From: Symsagittifera roscoffensis
Lineage: Eukaryota; Xenacoelomorpha; Acoela; Convolutidae
NCBI RefSeq assembly: GCF_963678635.1
Contig: NC_087070.1
Location: 43,942,988-44,006,987, forward strand
Direction of reading: 5' to 3'
DNA length: 64,000 nucleotides
Position 1 is the stretch's first letter. Every line of letters begins with the position of its first letter. The notes below the pieces were generated by a model. The model worked only from the letters and a program-made list of their open reading frames with translations, made no database searches and had not been told where the DNA came from. Of the stretch, positions 43,295-54,715 are shown piece by piece. Made by a program: the position numbers and the translations under genes.

Positions 43295-44202
43295 TGTAAC
43301 ATTCGCCCGGAAGATACATATCGACGGAAAATAAAACTAGGTTCTAAGACGACTGGCCAACGTCTAAACAGAGCTCTACATGCTTTTCACCGTCTCTACC
43401 AAGCCAGTACTTTCGGTGGTCTTTTCAACACCGGGTCGACAAAAACGTTACTGCTTTCGGCTTCGGTCAAAACACTCAAATTAACTAGATTACTTGCAGA
43501 AATAGTGAGCTCATGGCTGGGTCTCACTATCCCCAGACCACGAGGTTCTTCCTAAAAACACGGCTACTACTATTTATTGAATTATTATTGTTTTTGTTCA
43601 GTAGATAAAAATCATCATCTCCATCGAAGATGAATCAATCCTTTCCCCCAACTCCTAGCTTCTCATCTTAGCAGAATGAACTCAGATGTTAATTAAATTC
43701 AATTCAGGACATAATAGGGAAGCTAAAAGTTTGTATAAGATGATAAAAGTTTCAGTCCCGAGACCCCTCCGGATTCTCGAATCCGGGGAAATAAGACTCT
43801 TATTCTCCTCCCGGAAGGCTGTCTTCCACCCTTCACCGTTGTTCGCAACGGCCTTGCAACTATTGTAGCGACACAATAGTTGCAACTCGGAATGGTCTCT
43901 GCTACTTCTGTAATCTGTTGTTGTTTTTCAATCACAATCCTCGTTGTTATCGCTATCGCAACTAATGTTGTGTTTTTCTCCGGTTTTCTGCCAAAATGGC
44001 CATTTCTGACGTTTCTCAGAAATATGACGTCATACTTCGAAAATTCAAAATTTCAAAATACCAGAATATCTTGACCTTCACCGTTTGACTAATCGTCCCA
44101 ATAACGTTGTTAATCACTTAAAACCGTCAATTCGGAAGGTTCGCTGCTAAAATTCCGAATCTGCTGAATCTGCATTTTGGCGCATTCTGGTCGAATGTCA
44201 CA
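43295..44202 (-). repeat. LTR of copy A (5' LTR)
   Basis: It is 908 bp with TGTAACATTCG and CGAATGTCACA ends. It is clearly homologous to the LTRs of B but carries many substitutions and small indels, consistent with an older insertion. It keeps the CRE-like site (44025-44032) and both hairpins, with changes confined to their loops. Confidence 0.88.
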
Positions 44203-44520
44203 ATTGAGCCAAACTTCAGCCGTTCAACAATTCAACTACAACTACAACAATTCAACAATTCAAAATCAACAATTCAACTACAACTGAAGTTGAGGCACGT
44301 CTTGACATTAAGGCAAACGGACTCTGGGGTTCACGATTCAGCCGCGCTTTCTTTGATGTGAAAATTTTCAACCCCCATGCCAAAACATCGCGAAAACTGC
44401 ATAAGGATGCATTTAAATACCCCGAAACGCTGAAGAACTCCAAATATCAGCAAAGAATTTTAAACGTAGAGCAGAGTAGCTTCTGCACGCTAATTTTTGG
44501 ATGCACCGGTGGCGCTGCTC
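44203..44520 (+). pseudogene. Remnant of another element protein between copies A and C
   Basis: After a caattcaa-rich low-complexity start (44216-44290), the plus strand is open from about 44283 to 44520. It encodes a stretch with GLWGSRFSRAFFDVKIFNPHA and ending IFGCTGGAA. I recognise this type (FFDV.(I/V)FNP, then a (C/N)GGxG end) from proteins common in invertebrate, especially cnidarian and sponge, repeat families; I cannot name the element. The frame is cut exactly where the LTR of C begins, so C inserted into it. A lies on the other side. Confidence 0.5.
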
Positions 44521-45422
44521 TGTAACATTCGTCTACTGTAGTCACACATGAGGCTTAAGAAAAATAGGCCCTATAACCATTGGCTCAAGAGTCAGGGACA
44601 CTATCTCTTGTGTTTTTCTACCTCAAATCAGTCGGAGCCAATTCGGTTCGCTTGTGACATGAGACTACGACCCGTTACAGCTTAAAGGCTACTACCAAAA
44701 TATCCCCCCCCCCACTCTTGAAATAAAAACGTCCCCATACTTAGGTCTCTAGATACCCAAAATACATGTACGCCGTTAAAAACCGGGTCGGAACAATCCG
44801 TTAAGTTACTTTTTATTAGACAGTGGAGCTTTGATCCATTTCAGATGGATATACCTAAAACTCGCCTTACCTCAACATAACAATCATAAAACACACTCTA
44901 GAAATTTAAATTAAGTACTCACATCGTAGCACACTCAAGAAAGGGAAGTACTTCAGTCGGTAATTAACTCGAGAATTAAATAACGTAACTAAATGAGTTT
45001 TAATGTTTCAATGACAAGGACAAGTTTTAACTCTAGGATGTAGTTTCTCGTGAACCATTGGGGCACTCAAGCTGTCCACCTTTCCACCGAAGGTTCACTC
45101 TAGTTCAGTTCAAATAGTAATCCAATCGAGTGATAACAATCCAGTTCTCGGGAATACGCCTGTCTTTGTTTCAGATAGGACAGCTCTACTCTCGTTCTAT
45201 TCCGACAGAAATTGCGAATAGCAATTTCCCACTGTTTTATCTAGCAACTTTCCCGCGATTGTTGCTCGATCGTTCTGAATTCTCTTTTTCGGTTTTCAGT
45301 TATCGCGAGAAAATCGTGCATGACAGGCTCCATTCGAATTTTTGAAAAATTAAATTTCACCCCAAAATTAAGTGCTCTTGCTTTTCTCAAGGTCAAACTT
45401 CCAAATATGACCAACTGGCACA
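44521..45422 (-). repeat. LTR of copy C (3' LTR)
   Basis: It starts with TGTAACATTCG directly after the interrupted remnant frame at 44520 and ends ...GGCACA. The right boundary is set by alignment with B: both LTRs are followed by ta and then a CCCCGGAC motif and a shared atgtcctcat. An ATTCGAATTTTTGAAAA block is shared with the A/B LTRs. It holds a run of ten C (44704-44713) and an 8-bp-stem hairpin (45208-45228). Confidence 0.75.
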
Positions 45423-45445
45423 TACTCCCCGGACTCAAGATCGAT
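45423..45445 (-). promoter_or_regulatory. Putative polypurine tract of copy C
   Basis: Next to the LTR the coding strand reads GTCCGGGGAGTA followed by the LTR start TGTGCC. The 10-mer GTCCGGGGAG (45425-45434) is exactly the one repeated inside pol. Its position fits the plus-strand primer. It is short for a polypurine tract. Confidence 0.5.
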
Positions 45446-45850
45446 GTCCTCATCGCGTGCTGTCGTCTGCCAGTGAGTCCCAAAAAATCGAGTGTTGCTC
45501 AAGGTACAGTGCCAGTGGTCATTTACAGAAGTTTGCAGCAGACTTAAGCTTATCTACACCCCAAAATTCACGGCCATGTAAAATTTTTACACTATCGCTA
45601 AACAGCAATCAAAATCTGCACACACCTGCACCTATGAATTTTCGCTTTTCAAGCCAAATATTTAAAATTTCTTTTGTCCCATTCAATTAGGAAATTGTCA
45701 TGCAGCATTTTGATTTATGTAATAGATATAGCATATTAATAACAATATCTGTTTCGTTAAAATTTCTTTTTCGTGAACCCAGGTTTCACCCGGATCCACA
45801 CTCAAGCCCCCTTTCCCTCTCAAGACTCAAGATCCATTCGAGCCATCCGC
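45446..45850 (-). other. 3' untranslated region of copy C
   Basis: About 400 bp between the stop of the second polyprotein and the tract beside the LTR. AT-rich with repeated ctcaag hexamers near its gene-proximal end. No gene seen. Confidence 0.6.
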
Positions 45851-47905
45851 TCAATTCGCACCCTTCGCCTTGGAGGTGCCGTCTCCTGAAGTACTGGATA
45901 CGGCAAACTGTCTCAACAGTTCTTCTTCATCATCGGAGCTAATCACGATCTCCTCCCAAGCCTTCAGCTGTTCATAGGATCGCATCCATTCCCTTTGCTC
46001 CTGCAACCTTTTTGCCTGATTGGGTAGTACCTTCACCCTTGATTCCCGGTTCAAACAAAAGGAGTTGTGTAGGCTCAAGCTCACGTTCTTCGCCAAGTCT
46101 TCCTCTAGTATTGATTCCCTTGCTTTGGTATTGTCTCTAGACATTTTACCCACTCTCTTCCATCCTGTTGTGATCGCATTTCGATGGGTTAACAGGGGTC
46201 TCTTGAAAGCTTCCGGCCCAATCTCGGCCTGGAACTGTCGATACTCCTTTTGATGCTTTCTCATGTGATCTTTCGTTGTCATGTATAACCAAGACGTCAG
46301 TGTCGCTCGAAACCATGGAAAGTACCTCAAGCGGCTCCATACGTGTCTGACTTCCGTTGGTATGGCGAATACTTTGCATGCAGTCTCAAACAACTCGAGT
46401 CTCCTGCTGTAGTCTATCACATATATTGACTCAGCCGTTGGCGTCTTTGCTTCCCGATACTTCGTTATATTCTCCTCTATCCATCTCAGAGCCAGCATCG
46501 TACTCACTACTAAGAGCGTCACCTTCTGCCGGTGATCCGGTAATCCGATCGACCGAATTTCTTCCATATCCCACACCAGACAAAGTTTCTTGTGGTCTGG
46601 ATACCACACCGTCTGTGCTAAACGGTGGCATGGGCATTCTCCATGGGTGATCTCAATGCTTCTGAGGTTACGCTCCCCCGAGGCTTCCAAGAGAGGCTCA
46701 AGCTCCATCATTTTCTCATGCATCGTGTCGTTCTCTCCCATGTTTGGAGTACCCCCCACAGGTTTTCCGATCACGTTTTGTCTCTCGTGATCGCTTGTAT
46801 TCTCCCTTTCCAACTTCAAAAGCTCTTCTCCCCAGATTTCACTCAAGTCATCTCTCAACTCTTTCGGTACTGTCCCTCTGATTTTCCTCAACAACTTGTG
46901 CGAGTGATGCGATACCCGAGCCAACCTCACGCACTTGGGCACTGAGAAGGCCTTGTCCACCAATATTCTCTGGTTGGATGCTTCCACCATCGCCATGTGC
47001 AGTGGGTAGTGGCTTCCGCACAAATTGGCCATCATTGACCCTATCAGGGATTTTGCGTTCAACGGCAGGCCATAAGCTTCGCTCATGGGAAACCCCATTT
47101 CTGCCTCGAGACCAACCTTCCAGCTCCGGATGTGTTTTTGAGTCACCTGCAACACTCCCGGCCATGGTTCCACGCTCAACGCCGTCACTAAATGGTGTTC
47201 AGACTCTAGCCTCTCCAGTGACTGCAGACTACACGTTCTCGAGAAGAATCCGAGAGCTGTCGATATGTTCACCGTAGTTCTCGCGTAACACTCCGCCACT
47301 ATTTGTACTTCACTTTTCTCCCTTTCCGTGATGTCTTCAAACCAAGTAACCAGATCTTCTTTTTGAAAAGACAATATCCTGACACATGATCGTCCATCGC
47401 AGGTGTGCTCTCCACTCCCACACGTAGAATCCAGACAGCTACCCGGCTCCATCTTCTTTGCTGACTCAAGACTGTTCGTCTTTTCGCCTGACTCCTTCAT
47501 CTGAGGTAAGATCAGTTTGTGCACCACACTCAACTTTGCCAAATCTTCATCTTCCGTTGGAGCTAACCTCACCCGTTCGGTGGTCTCCTCGATCAGACTC
47601 GCGTGGGGATGTGGGCACCAGGAGGGTCTTAGTAACTTCCATACCACTCCCAAGTTCGTGATCAGCAAGCCATTGCCATCACCCATGTTCACTTCAACTC
47701 TCTTGTTCGAGCGCGGTATGCTCACCACCTCCGGTGTTTTCTCAAGAATCAGGCCCAGGCTCGGCCTCTCTTTCTCCACCGCGTCTATTTCCATTATTTT
47801 TTCTGTCCAAAACTTCAGCAGCTCCGCTACCTCGTGGTTCCTGTGAGCGCCTCCAGTTTCTGAGTCTAAGAAGGGGTTGTAGGCTATTCCCATCACTCCT
47901 GACAC
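45851..47905 (-). pseudogene. Copy C second polyprotein, C-terminal region
   Basis: 684 codons homologous to the last two thirds of B 18901-21819. It keeps the Cys/His cluster (CLDSTCGSGEHTC, DGRSC; about 47395-47450), AFSVPKCVRLAR, CPCHRLAQTVWYP and the basic end (LLTHRNAITT, LHNSFCLNRES). A missing G in a G run near 47917-47921 shifts the frame, so the listed start (VSGVMGIAYNPFL region) is internal. Function unknown; overall identity to B is modest, which makes the shared cluster notable. Confidence 0.75.
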
Positions 47906-50900
47906 GTATTGGTATTCCCCTTCTCGCTGGGTCTCGAGTACTGCTCTGACGAGGCCAGGTTACGGTGAACATCATGTTCTTCTTCGAACTTCTTGTTAAA
48001 AAACCTCCGCACCTCATCTAGCTTTCTGTGGTTCTCTAGGGATAGTCTGGAACCATCTTCCTTTTCTATTCCAGTACTCTGATACACGTTTAAGATGATC
48101 GTTGAGACTCTTTTTTCCACGGTTTTACTTCCGCTTGCCCTTTGGTGGCACGCCAAGATGTTGCTGTCAGACATCATTGACATTATCCATCTCAAGAAAC
48201 ATGTGGCATCCTTCCTCCTAGCCAGGCTCAAGCCTGAATTATCCCTGGCCACGTGTTGCATCAGTGCTTGATACACATCTAGCTTCTTGCTTCCCAACTT
48301 CAGCCTGTCATATGAGGTCAATGTCTCCAACTCTATTCCCACCAGACTCCAGGTGAACATCAATTGTCCTGCGGTTCTAACGAAGGGATTCGCCATCAAT
48401 GGCGGCGCTGATGAGGATGTCCTCATTGCCTCTTCGAAATGATCCTTCAACAAGTTCTGCCAGGACCTCTTCAGCTGATTCGCCAATTCTATCTTGTTAA
48501 CCTCAGCCTTTTGCTGGGTGGCCCAATTGCGTCGTTTGCGAGCCACTCCACTGTCCAACTTCATCAAGCAGTCTTCCATTTCCTTCAATGTCTCTAGGGC
48601 CACCCACCATGTCCGGGAGGTGTTCCTCGTTTTATTCCTCTCCAGTGGATCACTCGCCACTTGCTTCCCCGTGGCCTGGTGTGCCTTTGAAACCCATTCT
48701 TTGCCGACATCCACATCCCATGTCTGTCCGCTCGTTGAACCTCTCTTCACGTTTATCTTCTGGGGCTTAAAGTCTTCCTCCGATATCGAACTGGTGGAAG
48801 CCTCTATCTCCCTCTCTCCTTCGAGTGGTCTTCTGAGCTCCGTGCTGCTCTTGTATGCCGCCGTCTTGCATCGAGCCAAAGCCATGGGCGCCGTCTCTCT
48901 CAAGTTTCCTTCCGAAACAGCATCCAGTGAAGGACTACCCAATCCCTCTACTTCTCTCTTCCTCTTGCGAGTCTTCACATCTCTGCTTGAGGGTGTTGTG
49001 GCTATCATCACTGATTCGACCTCTCTGTCTACCTCCAACCCCTCCAACTCTTGCCTCCCCCCTGCTCGAGCCTTAAGGATATTAGTACTTTTAATCATTT
49101 TACTAGTCCCAACCTTATCCCCTTTTATATCATCAACTATTTTATCTACAGTTTTTTGTTTCAGAGTAGAGCCGTCCTCACTTTTCTCTTCTCTAGTCTT
49201 CGATCGTGAATTCCTCAGCTCTATCAGCTTGTTCAGCAGCTCTTTTCTCGCCTTCTCATCCAGGCCCGTTCCTATCAGAAGCGGTTCTCCATACTTCACA
49301 ACTGTGTCCCACAGTTCCTCCTTGAATTTGTCCAGCGTCGTCTCGCTGCCCACTTCGTGATTGAATTCCTTTAAGAACTCCTGCCAAGCATCGTCCTTCA
49401 GAGACCCCAGGAACATGTCCCTATTTCCCTCAAAAGTATTCTTTTCCCTTTCCTCCGAGCTCAAGAGTATCATCCCCATATTGGAGGTCTCGCTTGCCAA
49501 TGGCAACTCCAGATTCTTCCGGGGGGACGGGGTCAGCGGTGGAGTGGCAGTATCTGCCCAATTCTCCTCGCTCAAGTCTTTCAACAGCTCTTGAGTGGTG
49601 AGCTCCTCCCCTGATGGTCTCGGTTCAGGCGTATTCCCCACTTCCATGTCCTCACCGGCTTCGCTGAGAGTTTCATCCATACTCTCTTCCTCTGACTCAT
49701 TTCTTCTTCTCTTGAGAATTCTTTTGAACTGGTCCTCCATGGGTCCACTCCTCTTGTCTCCAGGTGTATCCACTGACAGTGGTGATGGTGTCGCCGGATC
49801 CAATCTCTTGTATTCCGTCAGGGCCACATACAGTTGACCTGCAGCATCCAGTTCTTTTCCCTCCTGTCTCATTTCCACCTGTTCTAAGCCATAGGGTGCC
49901 CTATACTTTCTTGTTGCAAATTTCATGTCGTCCACCAACGCGACATGCCCTTCCATCATGATCATCCTGCCATCATCCCATATTGGTAGCATATTCTCAA
50001 GTCCCTCCTGCTCAAGAGCTCTCAAGACCTTTCGCACCTCATATCCAGGGGGCTGCGAGCCTCTCATCTTTTTTGCTTGCGTCGTCCACGAATTTATTTT
50101 CGCCTTGCTAGTGTGGAAGTAAACCGCCGCCGTATAGCCGACGAACAGGGGGTCCCAGCCATCAGTGAAGTACTTCTGCACTTCTTCCGTAGTCATCCTC
50201 GCAATTATGGATGGATCTACCAAGGGGCTGTTCATTCCCAAGGTCATCCTCCTAACTATAGGGAACTCAGGCATGGTGGCCGGCAGGATTTCTTTCTCCA
50301 TTATGGCCTGCAGCTCCCTCTTAACCAGTGAAAAGCTTTCCTTCCAAGCAGGAATCCTCAAGATCTCTCGTCCGTCTGCCGTCAGTGGGTTCAAGTTCCA
50401 GAACTTGGGATACGTTTCGATGGGACCCTCTCGCTTGCCTCCCATTCTACATTGAATCTGCCCCCTGAAGTTGTACACTATCAGCTCGGCATCTTTCACT
50501 TTTCCAAAGAGTACCGTATTGCTCATTTGTGCTCTAAGCGCCTCCTGCTGACACCAATTGAGCGCCGTCCCATCCAGTACGCTGACAAGACTCAAGTGCG
50601 TCACAGAGTAACGATACGTTGTTACCAGGGGATCTGGGAATGCGTACGTCACTGCTGGACCGTAAATGCAGGTCACCACCTCCTCTAGACCCCGGATTAT
50701 CCCCATCGGGTCCGACCTCATTGCCAGGCACAGGTCCGTCAACAGAGGCATCCCTCCATTCATCTTCTTCCATTCTTCTCTCGATGTTGGATTCTTATCT
50801 TCACCCGTCATATGCCGATTCTGCATCATGAGGTATTGCACTAACAACGTCTTCAACCCCGCGGCACACTTGTAGGAGTAGGTTTCGATGCTCGAGTGGA

Positions 50901-51969
50901 CTTTCCCCATAGACAGGGGCTCCCCATATTCCATCAATCGATGAAACGACACCAATTCCCCATGGGTCAAGAGTACTAGTGCCAGATACCCATCAACCCG
51001 AAGTGTCTCCACTCCTCGACTAAACATGTACGCTGGGCCCATGTTGAACAAGTATCTGGGGTAGACCAGATATAAAGCCAAGAGCAGGCTGATGGGCATG
51101 CCCAGTATCTCCTGCACGAAGGCTCCAAAGATAGTCGCTGTGGTGCCGAACATTCCTGCCATGAATTCTTTCCCCCAGCAAGGACTCAAGAACTTAAGAA
51201 TCTCATGATCCCTTCTAGTCTTCAGCTCACCCTCGGCGTGCTCTCTCCGGAACCCTCCAATCGTCACTTCATTGGCGGCCGAGACAAATCTAGCCACCGT
51301 CATGCCTCTTCCTTCGGCCAGCTCCAGTTTTTTCTCCAGAAAACTCCAGACTTGTTTCACGAGGGGTGGTGCTTCCTCCCTCGTCTTATCCGTGGCGTTC
51401 TCCAGCCTTGGTGTCAAAAATGGCCACCAGCCATTCTCTCGCGTCAGGCGATATTTCATCGACTCTAATTGCTTCTCCGTGTCGGCCACATTTTTTCTCT
51501 CGTTGCTCGGACCTCTAGACTTGCCGTTGGAACTCGTGATCTTCACCTCCATGCTCCAAAACCACAAGCTATCCGTCAATTGGCTTATCGCCGGGTGATC
51601 GTCCCCGATGACTGGGCTGAACTTAAGTTGTCTGGCAAAGTTCGATATCTCTAGCAAGAGCACCTCGTCCAATACGATCAGGATGTCGGCTAATCCATAA
51701 AAGCCCCTCAGTGCATGAGATATGTCCGCCCATGCCGCTGCCAATTCTGACTTGCGGAGCCTCAGGTTCGATGGCTCCAATTCCCGATTGGGGGCTGCCA
51801 TTAGAATCCGCCATTCGTTTCCATCTGCTATTAGGATCAAGACCGCGTACACGAATTGTAGGGCGGGTGGCATATTCGCGTATCCAGGGGATGTAGTGAT
51901 CACCACCTTCGTCTTGGATCCAAATCTCGAGACAACATTCTCTTGCAACTCATTCATCGCCGCAAACAA
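47893..51969 (-). pseudogene. Copy C second polyprotein, central region
   Basis: 1358 codons, in frame with the stretch before it across a TAG (51985-51987) that replaces a Trp codon. It continues the second SGNH-like domain (SPGYANMPPALQFVY, LIVLDEVLLLEISNF), then a conserved region with a hydrophobic segment (GMPISLLLALYLVYP, about 51050-51120), GGMPLLTDLCLAMR, YGPAVTYAFPD, an acidic/Lys-rich linker, and the start of the C-terminal region. Here linker and C-terminal region are in one frame, which shows that B's two frames were once joined. No catalytic motif recognised beyond the SGNH part. Confidence 0.76.
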
Positions 51970-51984
51970 CGTCTGAATGGCCTC

Positions 51985-53349
51985 CTATATCTTTTTCGAT
52001 GTCGGTTCACTGCCCTTCAGCTGCTCAAGAAGTCCCGCCGCGTGCAGGTGATCATTCATTCCTGCAAACAATAGCAGCTCAGGCTCACAGGGCATCTCCA
52101 ACTTTATTGCCACCACTAGAGTTAACATCTGGTTTAGTTCGGCTCCTGGCAAAGAGTATATCAGAGTCTCCGGCCAGAACAACTTAGGAGACGTTCCTTC
52201 GAAGTCTGATCCCGCCACAATGACTACCCTCGCAGCAGCTGGATCTGCTCTATCATAAACTGCCAAGGTTTTGGCCAGCTGGTTGCTCCCACAGGGCTTC
52301 CCGTACCTGGGATCTTCCGCCAATTTCGAGCCTTCGTAAGCGGCATCTGGCAATTCCATTCCCTCCGGATTCAGCAGCTTTTCCACCACCTTCAACTGTG
52401 CCGGGGTCGCCAACCTGATCCTGGCGATGCTCGTTCGGTGTTTGGGGGGTTCTGCTATGAGCCCAGGACTCCCCAGCAGCTTGAGAGGTCTGTAGTTGAT
52501 GGGTCCCATGATCGCTTTTGTGGGAATTCCGGTAAGGTCCGCGGTCTCCATCAGTTTTGTTCTCGAGAAGTGCGCCTCATGAGCTTTCAACCAGTCCACG
52601 CAATGATGTCTGCTTAAGTCTTCGTGCGACACTCTTTCAATACCCAGAGTCTCCGCCAATTCCCGCCTGCATTCCAAACCCTCCAGGTCCAGTCCTTTCA
52701 CCTTCTCAGGATATCTCAAGCGGGCGGTCTCCATAGGCCTCTTTTCCCGCTTGCTCTCTGCCACTACCACTGAGGATATCGCCGAGCCTGGAGGTGTTGA
52801 TGACGTCACCTCCTCAGACTCCATCGGCGCGGCACTCTGCAATCTGGCCTGGTTGCTCCTCGAGCCGTCTCTAGTGTCGACCCTCGGTCCCAAGCGACCA
52901 GACAAGGCCCTTGAGGCAAGGAATGGTGGGTTCGGAGGTGGCCCTAATGTGAATTGGGCTGTCTCTAGCAGATCCGCCTCTAGCGTGTTTATGTGTCCTT
53001 GAAAGACATCATTCAGCCACTCTGCTCCCCTCGGTCTATCGAAATGGATTCCATCATTGGAGGTGTCCTCAGGGAATCCCGCTTGCTCCATGCGCTCCGC
53101 CACGTCCAACATTCCGACGGGGAGCACACTCTTCCGGTGGATTTCTCGGATCACCCTGTTCAGGTTCCGCACCTTCTCGTTCATCTCCAAGGCGTGCTGA
53201 TCAAACATCATGTTGTAAGGGACAGTACATACTGTCAACAGGATGGGGTCCATCCGGATCCTCAGCTCCTCAAGAAGGCAGCTCATCTTGTCGTGCAGCC
53301 TCGTTATTTTCCTCGCTTCTCCCCTTGATACATCGTTAGTCCCGATCAT
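51985..53349 (-). pseudogene. Copy C second polyprotein, SGNH domain 1 (part) and SGNH-like domain 2 (part)
   Basis: 454 codons beginning at block III of SGNH domain 1 (GTNDVSRG). Block V is DGIHFDRPRGAEWLN (about 53030-53055). A Pro/Ser linker follows, then the second domain with IVAGSDFEGTS (about 52200) and LLFAGMNDHLHAAG (about 52050). Both domains occur in the same order as in A and B. The frame upstream is shifted at about 53340-53350, so the nucleophile block lies in the neighbouring frame. Confidence 0.78.
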
Positions 53350-54100
53350 CTTTAGTCATCCCTAGCATCTCAAGCGTCGCCAACATCTGTGGCGTGGCAG
53401 CTCCAGCGAAACTCAAGATTCCTGTCTGCCAGTGCGACTGGATCCGGGTCAACACCCGCACCAGGCTGTCCCCTATGATCAGGTGGACCGCACCTTCTGG
53501 CACACGGGGTGGCGCAAGATATTCCACCCAGGCTGCATCATGAAAGCAGTCCCTCCTGGCCTTCTGTTCCGCATTCCAATTCAGCCGATTGTGCCTGTGG
53601 TACCTCTTCTCTGTGTTTTTCTTATAACTCGAGATCACGACGCTCCTGACCGGTTGTTCCCTCCAAGTTGGGGGAAGCTCCGGCCTTGCCGAACTTTCAC
53701 GACTTCTCTGTCGCAATTTCTCGCCCAGCTCCTTCAGACTCGATGAGCCGCCGCTCACATGACTTTCACTCGAGGTCGAGGTTGGGGTATATCCCGGCAG
53801 TGCCACATTCATCAGTGGGCGTATGGGTTGCGTCTCTAGGCTACGCAAGGAGGACGTTGCTTCATTAGGTATCCAGACTTCCAATCCCTCACTCATGTGT
53901 TCTCGGGCCTCGCGGTCAAGGTTGAACCGTCCTCTTGCCCTGGGGGCTTCATCCACCTCCATGCGTGACTCTGGCCTCGAGCTGGTAACCACTCGCTCCT
54001 CCGGCCTGGCTCCCTTCTGTGCGTCAAGTTCGCGTTGTCGTTGTTCTATTCTCTCCAACTCCGACTTCAGTTGTTCACAATTCGCGGCATTCTCCCGCAC
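53336..54100 (-). pseudogene. Copy C second polyprotein, coiled coil and SGNH block I
   Basis: 254 codons after an in-frame TAG (54107-54109). It starts within a coiled coil (CEQLKSELERIEQRQRELD), then a disordered linker, then LIIGDSLVRVL and LSFAGAATPQML, blocks I and II of the SGNH domain. It runs out of frame immediately before GTND, within a few bases of the site where B has its TGA. Confidence 0.75.
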
Positions 54101-54106
54101 CCTTAG

Positions 54107-54715
54107 CTACTGCTGATGTTCAGCCTTTAGCATCTCAAGCAACCTCAGAGTCTGATCTCGCTCGTTGACCGCCTGGTCCCTTTCCAGCTGAACCTTCTCC
54201 CGATCCAGCTTTGCCTGATCCCGATCGAGGTTCGCCTTATTCCTTTCCTTCTGCGTCTTCTCGAGCTCTTTCTTTAGAACACCAAGATCCGGATATGCCT
54301 CGGTCGTCTGTTGTGCTCGCGTCATCGATAGCACCTTACTCGAGCTCTGGCCTGTAGATCTTGCTGTTGGCCTAGTTGGTAGTGGGAATTCCCCTGCGCC
54401 TTATTCGGTATTGTTACTCAGGCCAGGATTCCTTGCCAAGTCAAAACCCCTTACTCCTCCATCCACATTCCAAGACAACCATCTGGTCTGTTCTTGGTTT
54501 GATATTCCCTCGGTGGTGTAGCCGACCATCAAGACAGCCTCCGTCGCAGACTCCCTGCATTCACCCTGGTCTTCCAACTGGAGGATGGCATTCAGCATTA
54601 CCGCCATTCTCTCGTCTATTTGGGTATAATCCAGGTCCCTCAGGCGTCTGTACAGCTCATCAAGAGTAGGCTTCTTCAGGGCCGCGGGCATGGATTTCCA
54701 GAATCTGTCTGCCAT
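54107..54715 (-). pseudogene. Copy C second polyprotein, N-terminus
   Basis: It starts at ATG 54715 (MADRFWKSM). A helical N-terminal domain of about 100 residues contains TEAVLMVGY and LARNPGLSN, matching TEVLLMAAY and LANEPGLGS of B. A TAA at 54401-54403 interrupts the frame. The same frame resumes with a Pro/Ser/Thr stretch and a strongly charged coiled coil (DRDQAKLDREKVQLERDQ) up to the TAG at 54107. Confidence 0.72.

Larger units (their letters stand above)
41611..44202 (-). mobile_element. Copy A, displaced 5' leader and 5' LTR
   Basis: This block matches the leader-plus-LTR unit of B (39072-41610) at an offset of about 2603 bp. It consists of a leader stretch followed by an LTR at 43295-44202. 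It begins exactly where the 5' LTR of B ends, and its left end supplies the leader sequence that copy A lacks at 17161. The simplest reading is that it is the upstream part of A, pushed away by B. B's own leader lacks about 90 bp found here, apparently lost between two short aacttttc-like repeats near 39069. Confidence 0.8.

Noticed and set aside
17162..44202. A and B as a tandem array sharing one LTR
   Set aside because: This would leave the extra leader and LTR at 41611-44202 unexplained, whereas nesting of B in A accounts for it and for the truncated leader of A at 17161.
44283..44520. Functional host exon
   Set aside because: It is cut by an LTR, lacks a start and splice context, and resembles proteins of repeat families.
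53336..54100. GTG or TTG starts for internal stretches such as 54100, 51969 and 31354
   Set aside because: Each lies just after an in-frame stop or shift in a longer conserved frame. They are resumptions after lesions, not initiation sites.
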